Source: Cinnamomum chago | Taxonomy: Eukaryota > Streptophyta > Magnoliopsida > Laurales > Lauraceae | Assembly: GCA_038049695.1 (NCBI GenBank) | Contig: CP142459.1 | Coordinates: 69,060,001-69,124,000, forward strand | Direction: 5' to 3' | DNA: 64,000 bases | Part shown: piece by piece, positions 1 to 13,239 of the stretch | Position numbering within the stretch: the first letter of the stretch is position 1 | How the letters are laid out: each line of letters begins with the position of its first letter | Program-made: the position numbers and the translations under genes | The notes under the pieces: generated by a model | Databases searched by the model: none | What the model saw: the letters and a program-made list of their open reading frames with translations, nothing else | Told to the model about the DNA's origin: nothing

Positions 1-861
1 GAGCTCATTTGACCATGATTCTTATGTATTTAATATATCTAATACCATTCAAACAATTGGTTCCTACACACAAAGTGAAGATTTCATCTTCTTTGCCCAT
101 CTTTATGTGAACATGGCTTCTTCTGCAAGTATCAAACCCACAAGTAATTTCTAATCATCTAATCTAAGAAGATGAGATGGAATGGTCTAATTATTTCACA
201 TCAAATCTAACAACACTCATCTAGGTCATAGAAAAAACTGAGTTTTGCCAATGCAGGGATGACAACTACCAAAGGAATAAATCCTCTCAGCATCAAGTTT
301 GTCGGCAGAGCAAAGGGTGTGTGGTCGGGAACCGATTGGACTGACCATTCTCAACAGAGCATGGTTAGTATGGACCGGCCCACCTGAAGAGATGGTGATC
401 AAAAGATGTAGATGGGGTGCAAAATCTCAAAACCTTTAGATCATCCTAACCCCTTGATGGCCCTCAAGTTCATCTTTACAGATGGATGTCCATGTTTAGA
501 CAAGTGGGCCCTCCCTCTGATCACATGAATTGTCACAAGCTCCGGGTTTGACACTACTGCTGGATTGAAATCATTAAAAAATAATGTCAACCCAAACAGG
601 ATTAATGTAATACCCAACTCAAACTCTACCAAAGATGCGTAGAAGTGAGACTGGTACAACTTAAACCCAACCCTGGTATCATGCACAGCTCGATTCACCC
701 AATGAAATTTTATACACAATTAGGTCCCAACTGGAACTTTTAATCCCCTACCTCATACATGAGGCCTACCTCAAACAAGAGAGCCCAACCCTGGTGTCAG
801 ACATAGGTAAGGTGATGGTGATGGTGACGGTGACGGGTTTAAAGATCTAGGTGGATTTCCT

Positions 862-907
<46 letters not shown>

Positions 908-1562
908 ATCCAAGAATCAGTTTGGTCAATGAATGAACAATGAGACCGGCAAGCAGCCACCAATTCTTATTTGACTATTAGTTTATTTTCCCCATTGTTT
1001 CATATGATATTACGATTAAATCAAAACCCCATCTGAAGTGGTTGGACCTCGGAATCCCTCAAAAACACCACCACAAACCCGCACTTCCGTTTGGGACAGA
1101 AAAACAATTGCAAGCTTTTACGGGTTCAGAATGCAATTGCACCATTGTATGCCCCTACAAACAGCAAAAATGTTTTCAGTCATGTTGCCTTGAAAAATCT
1201 AATAAGCTTTCCCACCATGACCATTTAAGTCGTACAAACCTTAACTAGCCATCATTTGTCCAAAGACATTTTCCATGCACACAAACAGGTGAAGCAAAAT
1301 CAATTTGTTCATAGTAGATGCTTCAATAAACATAAAAGATGACTAATGTTTCTTCAGTTTCACAAACCAAACGATTGTTCCAATAGTACCTTGAAAGTCA
1401 TCCGTCCGATATCATTATAAAGGGGTTGAGGAAAGCAGTTTCAAAGAACTCAGGAATAGCCAACACAATACACCTCAGTTCACATAAATGCCGATCCCTG
1501 GATGCTCAAGTTAAGTATCACGCATATGCCAAGAGCCCAATCTGGTTAAGAAAAAAAACTGC
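1..1562. other. AGO1 3' flank / intergenic, no gene seen
   Basis: No convincing coding region is visible. The part nearest the AGO1 stop codon (to roughly 980) probably contains the AGO1 3' untranslated region: a minus-strand AATAAA lies at 982-987, about 575 bases past the stop. That extent is inference. A pure GA microsatellite sits at about 867-902. The open frames here are short and show no family resemblance. Confidence 0.5.
867..902. repeat. (GA)n microsatellite
   Basis: About 18 uninterrupted GA units are visible. It lies downstream of the AGO1 gene, just beyond the possible 3' UTR end. Confidence 0.95.
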
Positions 1563-4500
1563 TCAGCAATAAAACATCACTCTTTTCACATTGTCCTTGA
1601 GTGCAGGGAGAGGTCTGACCACAGCACTTGTGGGCACCCTTGTACTGCGAGCACCAACAGCGCTGGGAGCACCACGACCAGGAGCTCCACTAGTAACTGA
1701 ACCGCTGTCAGATGTCTCTGGTTCCAAGTAAAACCGTGCACGAAAAGCAGCTAGATGGGCATAGTAGGCTGGAGGCACTGCAAAAACCGCAGCAATAGTA
1801 CTATATAAAAATTAAGGCAATCACTCTCGGAAATTTTCATTTATTTAACGTCGCCAGCTTTTATTGCTGGTCCCAAGCCCGGATAAAGGAGGGTTGCATT
1901 AGGTTGGTTGACGGCTAACATAAATTTTGTCACAACCCAAACATGAATTCTAAGATAACAACATTCGGAAATCATGATTTAGAGAGCACACTACCTGCTA
2001 AATAACATTGTTTCTATTCACATTTTCAATGGTTAAGTATTACAATGACAGAACTAGAAATGACCGACCACAAGCTCTTCTCTCAGTAGTGATCTATGAA
2101 CCCCAAAGATTCCATAGGCTACAGGGCAGATGAATAACAAATGGCAAACAGCGGGATTGCCAAAATAATAGAATACAGACAAGCGCACTTGGCCCCAAAC
2201 TAAACAGAATGTTAATCAGTGTGAGGAAATCCAACAGAACAGATATCAATGAACAGCCATTGGTTGACAGGTGTCAGTCAAGGCATGCATCTTTCGTTCA
2301 GATCAACAATTCGCGTGTGCAATGGTCTGGCGCCAGTGCACACGGATTCAAAAATGCAAGAGATAAACGGAATAGGTGCCAAGATAGGAACAGCTGTTGG
2401 TTCACAAAGGTTTCAGTCAAGGCATACAGCATTCATTCAGATCAATAATTCGTGTGTGCAATGGTCTGACGCTAGTGCACATGGATTCAAAAATGCAAGA
2501 GATAAATGGAATAGGTGCCAAGATAAGAACTAGGGTAAATCCATCAGTAAGATGGCAACAGGGGACAGATACAGAGACAAGAAAATCAATGCACAGCTGT
2601 AACGACTCAGCCGTGCACAAAAGGGATAGCTAATTCAGATATCATACACTTGAGTCAAACCACATAGCTAGGGTCAGGTCAGAGAGAACAGACTTAACAG
2701 CAGACCATCCTTTGATAAGCAAGTCACACGAGGAGTCAGGTCGGGGCTGCAAACAAAAATGACCCTAGAGCGGGTACAGAAGATCTTATCCATTGTTTTT
2801 AAAAAATGCAGAGTACAGGATTCAGTGGCTAAGCATCAGAAGTTGCACATGACTTTCAGGTCATGACTCATGACTAATCAGTGGATCAAATCCAGGTGCA
2901 AGACTGGGAATTAGTTATGAATGGGATGAAAACAGGAACAGCAAATCTTTACAGAGAGCCAGCGATGGATGTTCAGATTTGTGCAAATGGCAGCAACAGA
3001 AATGGGCAGCAGGCTGTGACAGATAGTCGTAGGAAGGTCAGGCGCATACTAGGGAGTTCATAGCAGACAAGCGGGCAATGGCCAGTCCATACATAATGGG
3101 CACATACTGCAGTTAATAGCTATTGGCAGCATGTTTGCAATGTTGGATTGACCGATCAAGTGGCAGCATTGGTTGCAACAGGTTCAGTGGGAAAGAATGG
3201 GCAAACATATGGATCCTAACATGCCCAACTAGTAAAATCAACCAAGTTCAAATCGATTATTACTCAATAGGCCCATGGGGTCCAAGCACAAGCCTCATAG
3301 TGGGCTTAACAGGTCCAACTATGTACAGCAGGCCCAAGGGCGAACCTAGGTGTTAGCACGCGGCAGTCACACCTGTCAGATTTGAGGACCCCTTCTATAA
3401 CATTTTCAAAAAATTTAATTTTATTATTTAACTTCTTCACTTGACCACACCTGACGCGCCACCCAAACAAGAATCTTGGGTCCGGTTCACAATTGAGCAT
3501 TTATTATTATTTTAGTATTTTCACATTATTTCTTATAGTATTTTTCTTATTTTGATTTACTATTTTTCTTAGGGTGTAAGCCATTCAAAAAACAAAAAAA
3601 AAATTCTTAGGGTGCAAGTTCAAAGAAAGTACTTTAAAAAAAGAAAAGAAAAGAAAAGGAAATCCACCTAAAAAAGAAAAGTTCCTTATTTAAATGTATG
3701 AGAGGCCTATTTAAAGATCTCTCATGTACATTCTTGAAATGATTCTTCAATAATATCAGTTTTCCTCCTCTATTTGGTAAACTAATTGTGCTAAAGGTGC
3801 CTCCACGACCAGATCCCTCACCAACCCAACTGCTCATCAAGGATCAAATGAGGTTTACTGTTACGGATGATAAGCAAGGAACGAACCTGAACCCATCCCA
3901 CTGAGGTAATAATTAATTGACACTCAAGGCTTGGAAATGTCGACCCAAGCCCTGAAGTAATCCAGTAGGTTGGCAGGTCAGAGTGCAGTGAATCAGAGCA
4001 TGTTCAGTTGGAGTGGCAGGCTAAGTAGCAATGTGCACCCAAGCCAATTAATTCAGAAGATAACATGGAGAGCAAAATCCACTTGATCAGATAAAAATAT
4101 TCTGAGCATCTTACCAATTGAAACAGAGCGGGTACATCTTGCATATCTGTACCAAACAAACCAGATCAAATCAAGTGAGTTTGCGCCATAAGGCACTTGA
4201 AAGGGAAGAAAAAAAAACAGTTGTAGGTGATTCATACGTGTAGCAAAGGTTGTTTGTGAGAGACTGCAGTCCATCAGCTGTAAATTTGTTCTCATCCCAC
4301 AAGACATGATAATGTGCAGGACGGCTTGTGCCCTTCACATTTTATTACCATTGGTCACAACATGAACATGAGTTGTCAATGTCAATGTTACCAAAAGAAC
4401 AGCAGCAGCAGCAGCAGCAGCAATACGATCAATAGAAACACCGGAAACAGGGAAAAGAAAACCTTTGAAAATCAACTTGAGGAAATAATATCTTTCTAAT

Positions 4501-7500
4501 GTACCTGAATGCCAGCGTGGCTGCACAAATAGAAGTCAAACTCGGTAGGGTGGCAGATCTTAGTATCAACTACTGTTCCTGCAATAGAGAGCAGTGCCTG
4601 AGTTTCCAAAAATTACACCCAGAAAACAAGGCATTTTACACACCGGTTCTACATTCAGGCTAAAAATTATTTTACCAGGTAATATATTTCCACTCTTATC
4701 AACCGAATGGCGATCAGAATGGTTGTTTGCAAAAAGCCTCGTGTGGTGACGCTTTTGGACCACAACAAATGTCACAGGAGGTTGATAATTTGGTTCAAGT
4801 GACTCACACGCCTAAAGAGAAAAAAAATATATGGTGAATTTACATTCAATGATAATTATCAAATCATAAATGAATTTAACTGTGGAGATGGATAATACCC
4901 TTCGGATCGCATCCAGTTCATAAAGTAAGACCTGATAAAACTGGCCTTCACTCACACCATCCCTGAAGACAAAATTGTCAGCCCAGTGCAAAAGCACATC
5001 AGAATAATGAATGATGAGAGAGAAGCTTGAAAATATTACCTGTAAAATATAATGCGCTGAGGCTTCTGGCCAGTTGCTCTTCGGAAAGAAATAAGAAGCT
5101 CCCTGAATTTTGAGAGAGAATTTAGTGTTATTTGAATCCATATGTTTAAAAGTAACAATCTAATCATCATTATATTAAATACAAGGTGTGTGCATGGCTA
5201 GCATGCATGTGTTCCTACACAAACGCAGTGCCCAACACAGCATGATATATACACAAGGTTCCCCTTGACAGGTGCATCAACGTGAGAACTGCCAACCATA
5301 CGCAATAAACATGTACACCTCAAGGTTTATAAAATATATGGTCACACCTGATCATGCCACCGTAGACGGTTCCTCGTACAGAATCTTGGTAAACTTTAAA
5401 CAGATCTTGGATCAGTTCCTGACGGTGAGCTTGCGCACAAACCAAACCAGCATACTTGGTAACCTCTGGCCAATCTTGTGAAGCCACAACCTGGAAGGGA
5501 TGCAGGATCAAGTAAACAAATGCAACAGGTCATCATCTTCTTCAAATTGGCAGAGGCTGAAGAACTTGTCTCTGGAACGAACAAGGTTATGAATCCTTGT
5601 TCAGTTGGTGTGTGTGTGGTGTTGGCTTGTTATCACTTGGTTGTGTCTGGTAGTTGTTAGGTGCTTTCTGTTCTATGTTTGTTCATTTCATTGGTTATGT
5701 GTGTCTGGTCTTATATGGTTTCAAGCAAAAAAGAAAATATAGATAATTAATGGTTTCAGAGCAAAAGTGACTATAGAAAGGCATTTGACAGGGCATGATA
5801 AATAATAAGCCAGCCCATCTAAGGAAAGAAAAAAAAAAGTAGGATCAAAGTTTAAACTACTTAAAGGAAATAAGCATATTACCGCTGCTATAGAAGGGCT
5901 TGAATCCTCTCCTGGATGTGGATGAGTCACATCAGCACCAAAGATAATTGTTGGTTTATCACTAACCAGAGGTATGCGCCTTGAGATTGCATCCACAAGA
6001 ACAGTGTTCCTTCCCCCAACCTGTTCATCAACAAATCAGAAGCCAGGTTGTCATAACTGACAATTACCCAATAGATATAACAAATGGAACTGTTGAGATG
6101 GGTCACAAATTTGCAATATTGCAGTGCCTACCTTCACATTTATCTTCAGTGAAACATTGGCAAGATATTGTTTACTCATCTTGAATACATGTTTAGTTAA
6201 GCAGCACTGTGAAACTAATCCAAGATCAGTCTCGCAGATCCTTTTCAAATCCCCTGCAAAGAAAGCATTGTTCCTATGAAGACATGAACCCAAAAAAAAA
6301 AAAAACCAATGGAACATCATGCAGATCTCAACACAGAACACAGCCTAATTTCTTTTAATTGGAGCAATGGCTCTCCATACCATAAACTCTCAAAAAGAAA
6401 AAAGAAAAAATAAGAAACTTCCTTACCATAAAGAGACCCATTATTATCAGGCAAAATTACAATCAATAAGTCAAGTTCTTTGCCCTGGGGATGGAGAATG
6501 GTCATGGCATCCTGGTAACGTGTTTTCAGAGCCCTTTCCACATGATCAGGTCGGGAGGTGTATGCTGGTAGTATAGGCTCAGGGGAAAATACCTGCATGA
6601 ATTTCCCAAAAAAATTAATTATTATGCACTGACAGGAAGGGATATAAACTGAACATCCTAAATATTATCTTAATTCTTAACCACCCAGAAACTGCATAAA
6701 TGAATGTTGTAGTCATACCATGCCCGAAATTTGGCACATTTGAGCAAGCTCATAGCAGAATCCACGGGCAACACTATCTTGTACGTTGCGTGAAAAGTTT
6801 ATACACATCCAGTTGTTCACAGTTCCACCATTAACCATTTTCTGCAATAAGAAAACATAATTAAATTATAGGTCTAGAAGGTACATAAATCAGAGTTGCA
6901 AATATATACAAGGCATTAGGACCTCTTTTTTTTTTTTTTTCAGATTTCCAAAGGTGACAAAGTAACCTTTACAATATTTATGCATTACATTGTAACGTTG
7001 AAAAAGTGAGTGTGAGGGTGAACAAACAAGATCAAGGACAAACAAGAATGAGCCAATTTAATAATGCATGACAACCAATTATTAGGGATGCATGTGGGTG
7101 TAAATTTCCCTAGATCTCAAATTGTTTCGTGGAGATGGGGGCAGGGGCGGGGGGGGGCAATGGATCAGTTTGAGCAATGTGGATAACATGCATTGACTCC
7201 CGAACCCAACCCTTGTCCATCAAGTTGAAAATGTCAATCCAAGCGAAACACATATATTAATCAGGTCAGAAGTGTCAACCCAAGAAGTGAATTACTACTA
7301 GGTCAATTTAGTTAAAGTTGGTGAGCCTGGACATGAATAACTACTGTGGACCCACATTGCCACCACAGCCACATGGTTTTTACAACACACACAGCAAAAG
7401 GACCAGGTAGGATTTGGGTAGGGTTAGTGAGTCTGGTCAGATATTGCCATCCCTGCCTGTGGACCCACATTGCTGCCACAGCCGTGAGGGTTTTACCACT

Positions 7501-10500
7501 AACAGAGCAAAAGTGTTTGTTTCAAGAACATTGATGAGGATATTTTATTCCATGTTTTACAGTAAAACTGTAATTTCTGAACAAAGAGTACCTTGTTCAT
7601 CATGTTCCACTGACCCACTTGAGGCAGGCAGTCCTTCTCTCTACCAGTGTCATGATATTTAAGCTGCAAAATCAAACAAATGCAAACACAAAATGTAACA
7701 ATAGCAAATACAGTAGGTAATGAATAATGACAACGCATATATGCAACAGCTATAACATAAAAATTTAATTTACTCACCCAAGGAGCAGGCAAAATGCGTG
7801 CTTCAACGGAGGCAAGTCTCTCACTGATTTTAATACCAAACTCCTGCGCATAAGGATCTTCATGGTATGCATTGTGATGAACCGTCTGAAGAGAAAACAG
7901 AACCAAGCAAATGACTTCTGACAAGTATAAATTCAGTTCGAACATAGCAAAGCAAAGCAAGATGATGCACCCACTTATGGTTACTTTGCAAATGTAAAAA
8001 TTAGCAGAGTTAGCAATTCCTTACAGTTAAAAATCAGATTGCAACAAAAACAGAGAAAGCTTCAATAAAGTGTGGAGGACCACTCAGAACTTAAAGCAAC
8101 ACAACAAACTGATAACTAGAATTACAACAAAGAACATGCAATCACATAAAGATAAGTTGATTTAGATTTATATATAATGAATAATAATGTTTAGATGAAC
8201 CTGAGTAGAAATCAAGCAAATTATTATGCGTGTTTGGAAGAAGAGAAAGTAGGAGGAAGGAAATTTGGGAATCCCTACCAATGAAGAAAATGGAGAAGGG
8301 GAAAAACAAAGGAAAAAATTGAGAAGAAAAGCTGCGCACCATTTTAAAAAGCATTTAAATTTCTCCTCAAATGGAGAAAGTGGACAAGGGAAATTTTGGG
8401 GATTCCTACCAATAGAGAAAGTGAAGAAGTGGAGGAGCCACATACTATCACAGAAGCATCAGACATAGCATTACAGCATTGAAGGAGAGTCGCAGGCTAT
8501 TACAACAGAGCAAGACTACACTTATATGAATGAAGACTACACTGAATGCTATCACCTAGTCATATTTTGGTAATGATTTAAACTAACGGTTGAATCACCT
8601 GAATGATATCAAGCTCTCGATCTCGCGGACGCTGGCAAGTAACCTTAAGCAGATTCGTAATCTGTCTCTCATTCAACCTTTTGGAATATCTCTGACCTTC
8701 AACAATCTTACAGACCTGTAAGAGAATTCGTGGCTTTCCATCAAAACAAGATTCATGAATCATACAAAAATTAACAAGAAAGTTTCTAAACATTTTACCT
8801 CCATCGGAAGATAATTTGGTCTCTGCTGGTTTCCCACTTGGAGACAAGGCCATGTTGTATGTTTAATGACAAAACCATACGTCTCTTGGAAATATTGAAC
8901 AACAGACTTCATTGTGCCTCTGTCATCAATTGGAAAACTGTCCAAATCCAACACCCAAAACATGTGAATGCTAACCACATATATGAATGACAACTTCGGC
9001 AAAATTCATAGAGAAAATGAGCTTGAATAGACAGACAAAATAAGTAAAAGAATCAGTCAGATTGACCCTTACGTCAATTCCCTGGTTGCCTGTGATGTTA
9101 AACCAGAAATTCGATACTTTCTACGCATATTACCTCGGTGCGTGACCTCAACCTTCACACCTCTGAGGGCCTTCTTAATCTGTTTATACTCAGAATAAGA
9201 ACATCAATTGCAACAGAAATAGCTGGCAAGTAGAACTTTAGTCTGAAAGGCATCTTAAAGAATCATGAACTGCCAGGTTCTATAAGAGTACAGCTAGAAT
9301 GGAGAAAGGTTAAAAAGTTGATAAATATCCAGGTATCAGATGACCAATTGTAAAATCAGGGTCTATAATTTTGCAAAATGGCCCGCCCAGTTTCATTAAG
9401 GACTGACAAAACGATAAAAGCATGCAAAATTCAAACTGAACAAAAAAAAAATGAGGGCAGACCTTGACACGATCAGCATCCGATAACGGCCTAGATGAGA
9501 CATCTCTGTTCAAAAGCTGCGTTACAAAATCAATGACAGGAAGCGGCTCTATGAAAGCAGTGGATGACATATCTGCAGCAACAAAATACAAGTGAAAACG
9601 TGTTCATTAAAATATGCTAAAGTTGAATTATATACATCATTTACAACAGGAATCATGTGACAGCCCATAAATAAGGTCATGCAGATGTGGTACAGCCAGA
9701 TAGCAATTATACATTGCTCAACATGCAGATTAGATGAGTCCATAATCCAAACTTACACCAGAGTTATAGATAACAAATGGCATATTCAGAAGAACCAACG
9801 GAGGCCTATATTTTAAAAAGTTCAAAATACACATAATATACATGTCCCATAATCTCATTCCGCACTCTAGCACACATGGGCCACACAGGAATTTACAATT
9901 CTGTGTTTTATAATTTGATCCGTGGATGCAAACCTACAATCAATGCTATATATATATATATTTATTTTTTTTTAAGAAACTCGGGTAAATGAGCCCAATT
10001 CAGAGGCTCTGCTACATATTATGAAGCAAACATCACTACATTGGACTGCGAATTTAGAGGATGCATGATGAAATGCATGATAAAACAGATGCTGTGAGAC
10101 AAGGCACAAGTAACAGAAAGCATGTAAAATGAAATAAAAAGAAAATGGTCATACCTATATTCAGCGACAATCCCATCTGGGTTGGACGAATACTTTGGTA
10201 GAAACCTCGCCAACTCTCCAACCCTTCACCAAGTGGCTGCCTCCTCCCCAGATCAGGCGAATAAAAAGATCTACCCACAGGGGTATACCTAAAAAATCAA
10301 CACAGCAGATACTTTTAATCAACTGTATGGAATAAGGAGGATCCAAAACAAACTTCAACCAAAAACATTAAACATCTGGAACAGCATAAGAATTACCTAG
10401 TAGTAGGAAGTTCACGCAGAACAATATCAAGAACTTGAAGAGCTTCTTGGGGGGCATCAGCCTGCCTTCCAGCCAAAAACAATCCCAGATGGTGTAGGTC

Positions 10501-11690
10501 TGCACGAGCAGCTAGTTTGATAACAACTCTGAACTGCCTTTCTCGCCTGTGTTACAATAGAAAAGAAAATCAGCATAAAGATGAAGATTATAACTAGAGA
10601 GAGACAAGAGAAAAGGAATGTGTTTAGATAGGAGAACGTAACAATACCTGGGACCTCCTTGGCCATCTTCCTCATCAACTAGAGTAATCACAAACTCCTT
10701 GGAAGTAAAAGGAAGTGGTCCAGCCGTATAAAGACTCTTCCGGCCATCATAAGCTGGAAGTCGCCTTCCAAGATGCGAGTCCCGGTACAGTTTCACCAAC
10801 TGATCCATGACAGCCCGATTCACACCCCTTAATGAAACTTCAGGTGTAATTGTAACCTGATCAATTAATGATTTAATGATCAGTACATGAAATTCACAAC
10901 CACGAAAGCAAACCATTGATCAATCATATTCATGACTAGTGACCAGATATTAACAACTTACATCATACTGATGAAGATCTTTGTCAGGCAGCTCCGCGAA
11001 GAAGTGATTTGCCTTCACTATGCACTTCTGCCCGGTACTACCCTTACCAGGGCGAAGTGGGAATCGTACAGATTTGCTTGACCCAGGGGTAGGAGCCACA
11101 GGCTGAATTGCCTGGGTAGCAGTCTCCTCCGATTGGACCGAGAGCTGCTGAAATTGCTGTGCCACCTGTGAAGGGCCCTCCAATGAGGAACTTGCTTGGG
11201 ATGAAAATTCTGTTGATTTTCCAGATGGAGAAGGCGGATGGGGATAGGCGGCTTGATATGAAGCCTGGGAAGCTTGGTGCAGCTCGGGAACTGGAGGACG
11301 GGGGGCCGGGCCAGTGCCGCCTCGCCCACCTGCAGCACCACCACCCCTGCGCCTTCCACTAGATTCAGGTCCTGCAGCACCGAATTGCTGTGGATGCGCT
11401 CCTCCACGGGGCTGATATCCACCACGCCCCTGATATTCAGGTGGGTGGCCACCAGACTGATGAGGCAACCCTCCACGTTGTTGAGATCCACCACGCCCAC
11501 GACCACCTTGATAAGGCTGGGGGGTTAAGGAGGCTCCACCTCTTCCTCCATGAAATCCCCCAGCTCCTTGCTGTACTGGAGGAGCTCTTTCAGGGGGACG
11601 CTGGGCCCCTCGGCCAGCACTACTTTCCCCTTCTTGAGATTCAGTGCCCTCGCTGGTGCCAGCAACGTTGGTTCTCCTCTTTCTCACCAT
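1563..11690 (-). CDS. AGO1: ARGONAUTE 1 (AGO1), 22 coding exons
   Basis: Small-RNA-guided endonuclease of the miRNA and siRNA pathways. Exons (high to low): 11690-10962, 10856-10648, 10546-10397, 10288-10155, 9572-9463, 9179-9073, 8937-8799, 8715-8599, 7885-7778, 7663-7592, 6841-6719, 6592-6427, 6253-6132, 6020-5883, 5490-5348, 5102-5040, 4962-4899, 4811-4676, 4578-4505, 4332-4238, 4146-4115, 1777-1563. Every junction reads GT..AG and the joined frame is open for 1081 codons, ending in the conserved MFYC. Start ATG 11690-11688 lies in a good context (ACCATGG) and begins MVRKRR, as AGO1 does. Residues about 40-140 are Gly/Arg/Gln-rich, then come N, PAZ, MID and PIWI. The slicer tetrad is intact: D792 ([13 protein letters not shown]), E833 (HRQEL), D878 (YRDGVSEG) and H1018 (YYAHLAAF). 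Arabidopsis AGO1 has D760/E801/D846/H986, a constant +32 shift. A miR168 site lies in exon 1. The last intron is unusually long (2337 bp). Looks intact and functional; splice sites were predicted by eye. Confidence 0.97.
1778..4114 (-). other. AGO1 last intron (2.3 kb)
   Basis: Intron between the exon ending RSVSI and the final exon starting at the VPPAYYAH segment. It is far larger than the other AGO1 introns here (mostly 80-750 bp). It contains an imperfect 139-bp tandem duplication at 2269-2531. No TE coding sequence is recognised inside it. Donor GTAAGATG and acceptor TTTTGCAG are both good. Confidence 0.85.
2269..2531. repeat. Imperfect 139-bp tandem duplication in AGO1 intron
   Basis: Copy 1 runs about 2269-2391 and copy 2 about 2408-2531. 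They share blocks such as GTCAAGGCAT, TTCAGATCAA, GTGTGCAATGGTCTG and TTCAAAAATGCAAGAGATAAA at the same spacing, with scattered substitutions that imply an old duplication. Confidence 0.85.
4400..4422. repeat. (CAG)7 trinucleotide repeat in AGO1 intron
   Basis: Seven or more CAG units lie in the intron between exons 4578-4505 and 4332-4238. On the AGO1 transcript strand the repeat reads (CTG)n. It does not touch coding sequence. Confidence 0.9.
7344..7516. repeat. 115-bp tandem duplication in AGO1 intron
   Basis: The block CTGTGGACCCACATTGC followed by a CCACAGCC motif and ending in GCAAAAG occurs at about 7344-7402 and again at about 7459-7516. Both lie inside the AGO1 intron 6842-7591. A G-rich run (about 7137-7157, long G tracts on the plus strand) lies a little downstream in transcript order. 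Confidence 0.7.
11270..11290 (-). promoter_or_regulatory. miR168 target site in AGO1 exon 1
   Basis: On the mRNA strand this 21-nt stretch begins TTCCCGAGCTGCACC and continues AAGCTT. It pairs with miR168 (UCGCUUGGUGCAGGUCGGGAA family) over nearly its whole length, with mismatches at one central-to-3' position and at the miRNA 5' end, as in the Arabidopsis site. It spans codons about 134-141 and encodes the PELHQAS segment. In known plants, miR168 cleavage or translational repression here gives AGO1 feedback control. Pairing is seen in the sequence; regulation is inferred from the family. Confidence 0.93.
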
Positions 11691-13180
11691 GGTAATGACT
11701 AAATGGTTCCACCCAAACACAGACAACCAAGATCTCAGAATGCACTAATTCAAAAATAGGGGCACAGGTCAAAGCTAAAACTCTTAAACATAACATAACC
11801 CCAAATCATCAGCCAGAAGAACCCAGTAAAATCAGTGCCACACACAACTACAGCATGAAAACTGGACGACTGTTTCCAAAACTAAAATAGAGCGGGTAGA
11901 GTAAGCTCCTAAAACTCCACAAATTTTATAGAAACTTATTCTTTCTCAGTCCAGGGAAAGACATTGCAGGCTACAAGATACAGCTAGAAGCTGACAAACA
12001 AATCCCAAAAACAGCTTCCTGAGAAAAGGGGATGCAAAGCAGGTAAGCGTCCACAAGAATCAATTCTCATCAGACAATGCAAATGTTAATTAATCTAGAT
12101 TTTTTTCTAGTTTTAATCAACACGAGAAAACTCCAAATGAGGGAAATGTAGAACACCAACAATAATGTTCCCAAAGCAATCGGAAATGTGCTTGACAAAT
12201 CCACGCCTAAAAGCAATAACAATGACAATAAAGTAATTTAACATCTAGAGAAGGAAACCCAAACTTCTAACGAGATTAACCATTTTCAGACCCCTTTTGA
12301 GAAGGGGAAAGAAAAGGCATTACAGTAACCCAATGCCCCAAACTGTAAAACCCATAACCCAAAAAAACACATATTACCAAAAAGTCGACCACTTGGTAGG
12401 AGATTAAAAAAACAGATAACTGCAGAAACGAAGGACGAATTGTTGACAATTTCAAAAACCCTACTTTCTGAAAACAGACTCCTAACATTTTCCAAAACCC
12501 TGTAAAAACAGGAAGGGAAGACGGGAAAGAACAAATCAACGAATCTGTTCGAAAAGAAATCCATCAGTCCATACCATAATTCCATCCAAACAGAAAAGCA
12601 AACGAGAGAAAGAGAGAGAGATTAGGGCAACTTATGGAGTAGGAATCATGAACTTTTTTCATAAAAACACTCAAGCACAGATCATTCAACCGATTTATTT
12701 GGCATACTTGCTGCATTAAAATCTACAAACTCAAGCAGGCAAAATCTCTAAAACATCATATTGAAACGCACAAAAAAAAAATCACAGGAGTACGCCAAAA
12801 AAATGGGAAATGAAGAGATCTACATGAGATGAGCTGAAAACAGAGAAGAAAATACAAAAACATGAAAAGAGCAGTACAGATCATGAAAAAAAAACCGCTC
12901 TACATTAGCAGAACCATCTAAACCCTAAATCGACAGATCTACCAAAAAATCAAAAGTAAAGGTCAAAACTTGCAAAAAAAATGGAATAGTCCTTACACAC
13001 GCAAAACCGAAAGTCAAGCAGTAGAAGATCAAATAGAGAGGAGAGGATCGTAAACCGCCATCCATACCCGAAAACAGCTTCGAAAACCGCTCTTCGTCGT
13101 ACGGTTGAAGATAAACGGTTTCAGTGAGAGAAAAACCACCGCACTTGTGGAGTGAAAGCAGGTCCCCCCCAGCACTGTCT
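11691..13180 (-). other. AGO1 5' leader, probable leader intron
   Basis: Between the start codon and the putative core promoter lie about 1.5 kb with no open frame of note. The first part downstream of the TATA-like box resembles a leader exon. A plausible donor (GGGTATGG on the minus strand, near 13070) and acceptors just upstream of the ATG (ATTAG or CTGAG, about 11735-11750) would give a 1.3-kb intron in the 5' UTR. Exact borders cannot be fixed without cDNA. Confidence 0.4.
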
Positions 13181-13186
13181 GCACCA

Positions 13187-13196
13187 ATATTTAAAA
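13187..13196 (-). promoter_or_regulatory. TATA-like box of AGO1
   Basis: The minus strand reads TTTTAAATATTGG here, a TATA-like element that would place the transcription start near 13160. It lies about 1.5 kb upstream of the ATG, so it requires the leader intron proposed above. Confidence 0.4.
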
Positions 13197-13239
13197 CGGA
13201 AGGACGGAAACGGCTCAGGGAGTGTCCGAGCTGGATGCT

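Noticed and set aside
7499-7960. 153-aa open frame on the minus strand
   Set aside because: It is AGO1 exons 9 and 10 plus unspliced intron, not a separate gene.
11018-11506. 162-aa frame overlapping AGO1 exon 1, and plus-strand frames opposite it
   Set aside because: Shadows of the low-complexity GC-rich AGO1 N-terminus in other frames.
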